A DNA stretch of 5,785 nt from Acidimicrobiaceae bacterium. GTDB taxonomy: Bacteria > Actinomycetota > Acidimicrobiia > Acidimicrobiales > RAAP-2. The position numbers and the translations under genes are program-made. Positions within the stretch are counted from its first letter, which is position 1; every line of letters starts with the position of its first letter. Below, one piece after another: positions 4,855-5,785 of this stretch. A model generated the notes under the pieces. That model saw only the letters and a list, made by a program, of their open reading frames with translations, was not told the origin of the DNA and did not search any database. The stretch covers positions 1,778 to 7,562 of the forward strand of contig PMAL01000145.1 of NCBI GenBank assembly GCA_003152555.1. Reading direction: 5' to 3'.

Positions 4855-5785
4855 GTGACGAACGACTCCTATGAGATTTGGGATGAAGCCTTCAAGAAAT
4901 CTCGACTTCGAGACGCCACGTTCGCCACGATGTCGGGCATTCCTCTAGATCCCGTCTACGGCCCGCACGATGGTGAGTTCCCCGGCGTCTTTCCCTACAC
5001 CCGAGGTCCGCACGCGTCCATGTATCGCTCGAAGCTCTGGACAATGAGAATGTTTGCTGGATTCGGGCTCGCGACCGACACGAACGGGAGGTTCAAAGAG
5101 ATCATCCGGTCCGGCGGCGATGGCCTGTCTACCGCCTTTGACATGCCGACCTTGCTGGGACTCGACTCCGATGACCCTATGGCCCTAGGAGAGGTTGGAC
5201 GTTGCGGCGTCGCGATTGACTCTCTGGCCGACATGCGCGACCTCTTTGCCGACATAGATCTCGCGAAGACGACGACCTCAATGACCATCAACTCGCCGGC
5301 GGCCGTTCTCTTCGCGATGTTCATTGCCCAGGCCGAAGAACGCGGTGTGGCGCGTGCCCAACTCGGCGGCACGTTACAGAACGACATCTTGAAGGAGTAT
5401 CAGGCCCAGAAGGAGTTTGTTTTTCCTCCGCGTCAGTCCATGCGGCTGGTGCGTGACACCATGTCCTTCAGCGCGGCCCAGATGCCGCGCTGGAACTCAA
5501 TTTCCATTTCCGGCTATCACATCCGTGAAGCCGGCTCCACCGCGGTCGAGGAATTGGCCTTCACGTTGGCCAACGGATTTGCCTACGTGGAGTTGGCGCG
5601 ACAGGGCGGGCTCGACATCGACGTAATTGCCCCGAGGCTCTCGTTCTTTTTTAACGCCCACATTGACTTCTTTGAAGAGATCGCCAAGTATCGCGCGGCC
5701 CGCAACCTCTGGGCTACCTGGATGCGCGAGCACTACCACGCCCAACTCGCCAAGTCTCACCAACTGCGTTTCCACACGCAAACGG
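4855..5785 (+). CDS. B12-dependent acyl-CoA mutase large subunit, isobutyryl-CoA-mutase type, 3' end cut
   Basis: 310 codons of a gene that runs off the right edge, encoding the substrate-binding TIM barrel of the methylmalonyl-CoA mutase family (coenzyme-B12 radical carbon-skeleton rearrangement of acyl-CoA thioesters). Landmarks: FPYTRGPHASMY (46-57), MRMFAGFG (64-71), GLSTAFDMPT (90-99), DSDDP (104-108), GTLQNDILKEYQAQKE (172-187), WNSISISGYHIREAG (213-227) with the B12-side His222, APRLSFFFNAH (259-269) and LRFHTQT (304-310). The residues that choose substrate are Phe67 and Gln185 (codons 5053-5055 and 5407-5409). In P. shermanii methylmalonyl-CoA mutase these are Tyr89 and Arg207; Phe/Gln is the isobutyryl-CoA mutase pair and differs from the Ile/Gln of 2-hydroxyisobutyryl-CoA mutase. 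It begins directly with the large-subunit N-terminus, so it is not an IcmF-type fusion with N-terminal B12 and G-protein domains. Whether a C-terminal B12 domain is fused or encoded separately lies outside the window. Database entries may call it simply methylmalonyl-CoA mutase. Confidence 0.93.
   Translation, partial: MTNDSYEIWDEAFKKSRLRDATFATMSGIPLDPVYGPHDGEFPGVFPYTRGPHASMYRSKLWTMRMFAGFGLATDTNGRFKEIIRSGGDGLSTAFDMPTLLGLDSDDPMALGEVGRCGVAIDSLADMRDLFADIDLAKTTTSMTINSPAAVLFAMFIAQAEERGVARAQLGGTLQNDILKEYQAQKEFVFPPRQSMRLVRDTMSFSAAQMPRWNSISISGYHIREAGSTAVEELAFTLANGFAYVELARQGGLDIDVIAPRLSFFFNAHIDFFEEIAKYRAARNLWATWMREHYHAQLAKSHQLRFHTQT

Noticed and set aside
5417..5626. Plus-strand 69-codon frame and the 94-codon and 130-codon minus-strand frames within the mutase region
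   Set aside because: All lie within the mutase reading frame, which shows continuous conserved motifs from 4855 to the window end.
1..5785. Mobile elements, CRISPR arrays, tRNA or rRNA genes, attachment sites
   Set aside because: No transposase, integrase, regularly spaced repeats, terminal inverted repeats or tRNA-like cloverleaf were seen; coding style looks even across the window.

Overview
This window is a gene-dense stretch of a moderately GC-rich bacterial chromosome. It most resembles an actinobacterium, and I lean towards an Acidimicrobiia-like lineage. The reasons are a DUF3039 protein, the actinobacterial style of the YaaA and TrmA-family proteins, frequent GTG starts, and TANNNT-type -10 boxes set directly before start codons. 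Lineage is an inference from protein style, not a measured placement. I see no mobile element, tRNA, rRNA, CRISPR array or origin, and no gene-free stretch longer than about 115 bases.

Layout: on the left edge (1-152, minus strand) is the N-terminal part of a small unrecognised protein. It is divergent from a run of eight plus-strand genes: a DUF3039 small Cys protein (189-473), an NAD(P)H-dependent FMN reductase (519-1124), a class I glutamine amidotransferase overlapping it by ATGA (1121-1804), a TrmA/RlmCD-type Fe-S RNA (uracil-5) methyltransferase (1851-3074), a small HicA-like protein (3134-3412), a YaaA peroxide-stress protein (3440-4228), a two-TM membrane protein with a soluble GWGYR domain (4239-4757), and a B12-dependent acyl-CoA mutase large subunit that runs off the right edge (4855-5785).

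The genes do not form one obvious pathway. FMN reductase, YaaA and the Fe-S methyltransferase share a loose redox and iron flavour. The tight overlap of reductase and amidotransferase suggests coupled expression. The mutase stands apart behind its own leader and a strong Shine-Dalgarno, and carries the Phe/Gln substrate signature of isobutyryl-CoA mutase rather than the Tyr/Arg of methylmalonyl-CoA mutase.

The most striking non-coding pattern is in the start regions. Six of the eight plus-strand genes lack a convincing Shine-Dalgarno but have TANNNT 6-8 bases before the start codon, as expected for leaderless transcripts. The two exceptions (HicA-like gene and mutase) have strong Shine-Dalgarno sequences and longer leaders, and the HicA-like leader can fold into two mutually exclusive hairpins, one of which hides the Shine-Dalgarno. 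I did not find a clear candidate for an entirely new multi-gene system.
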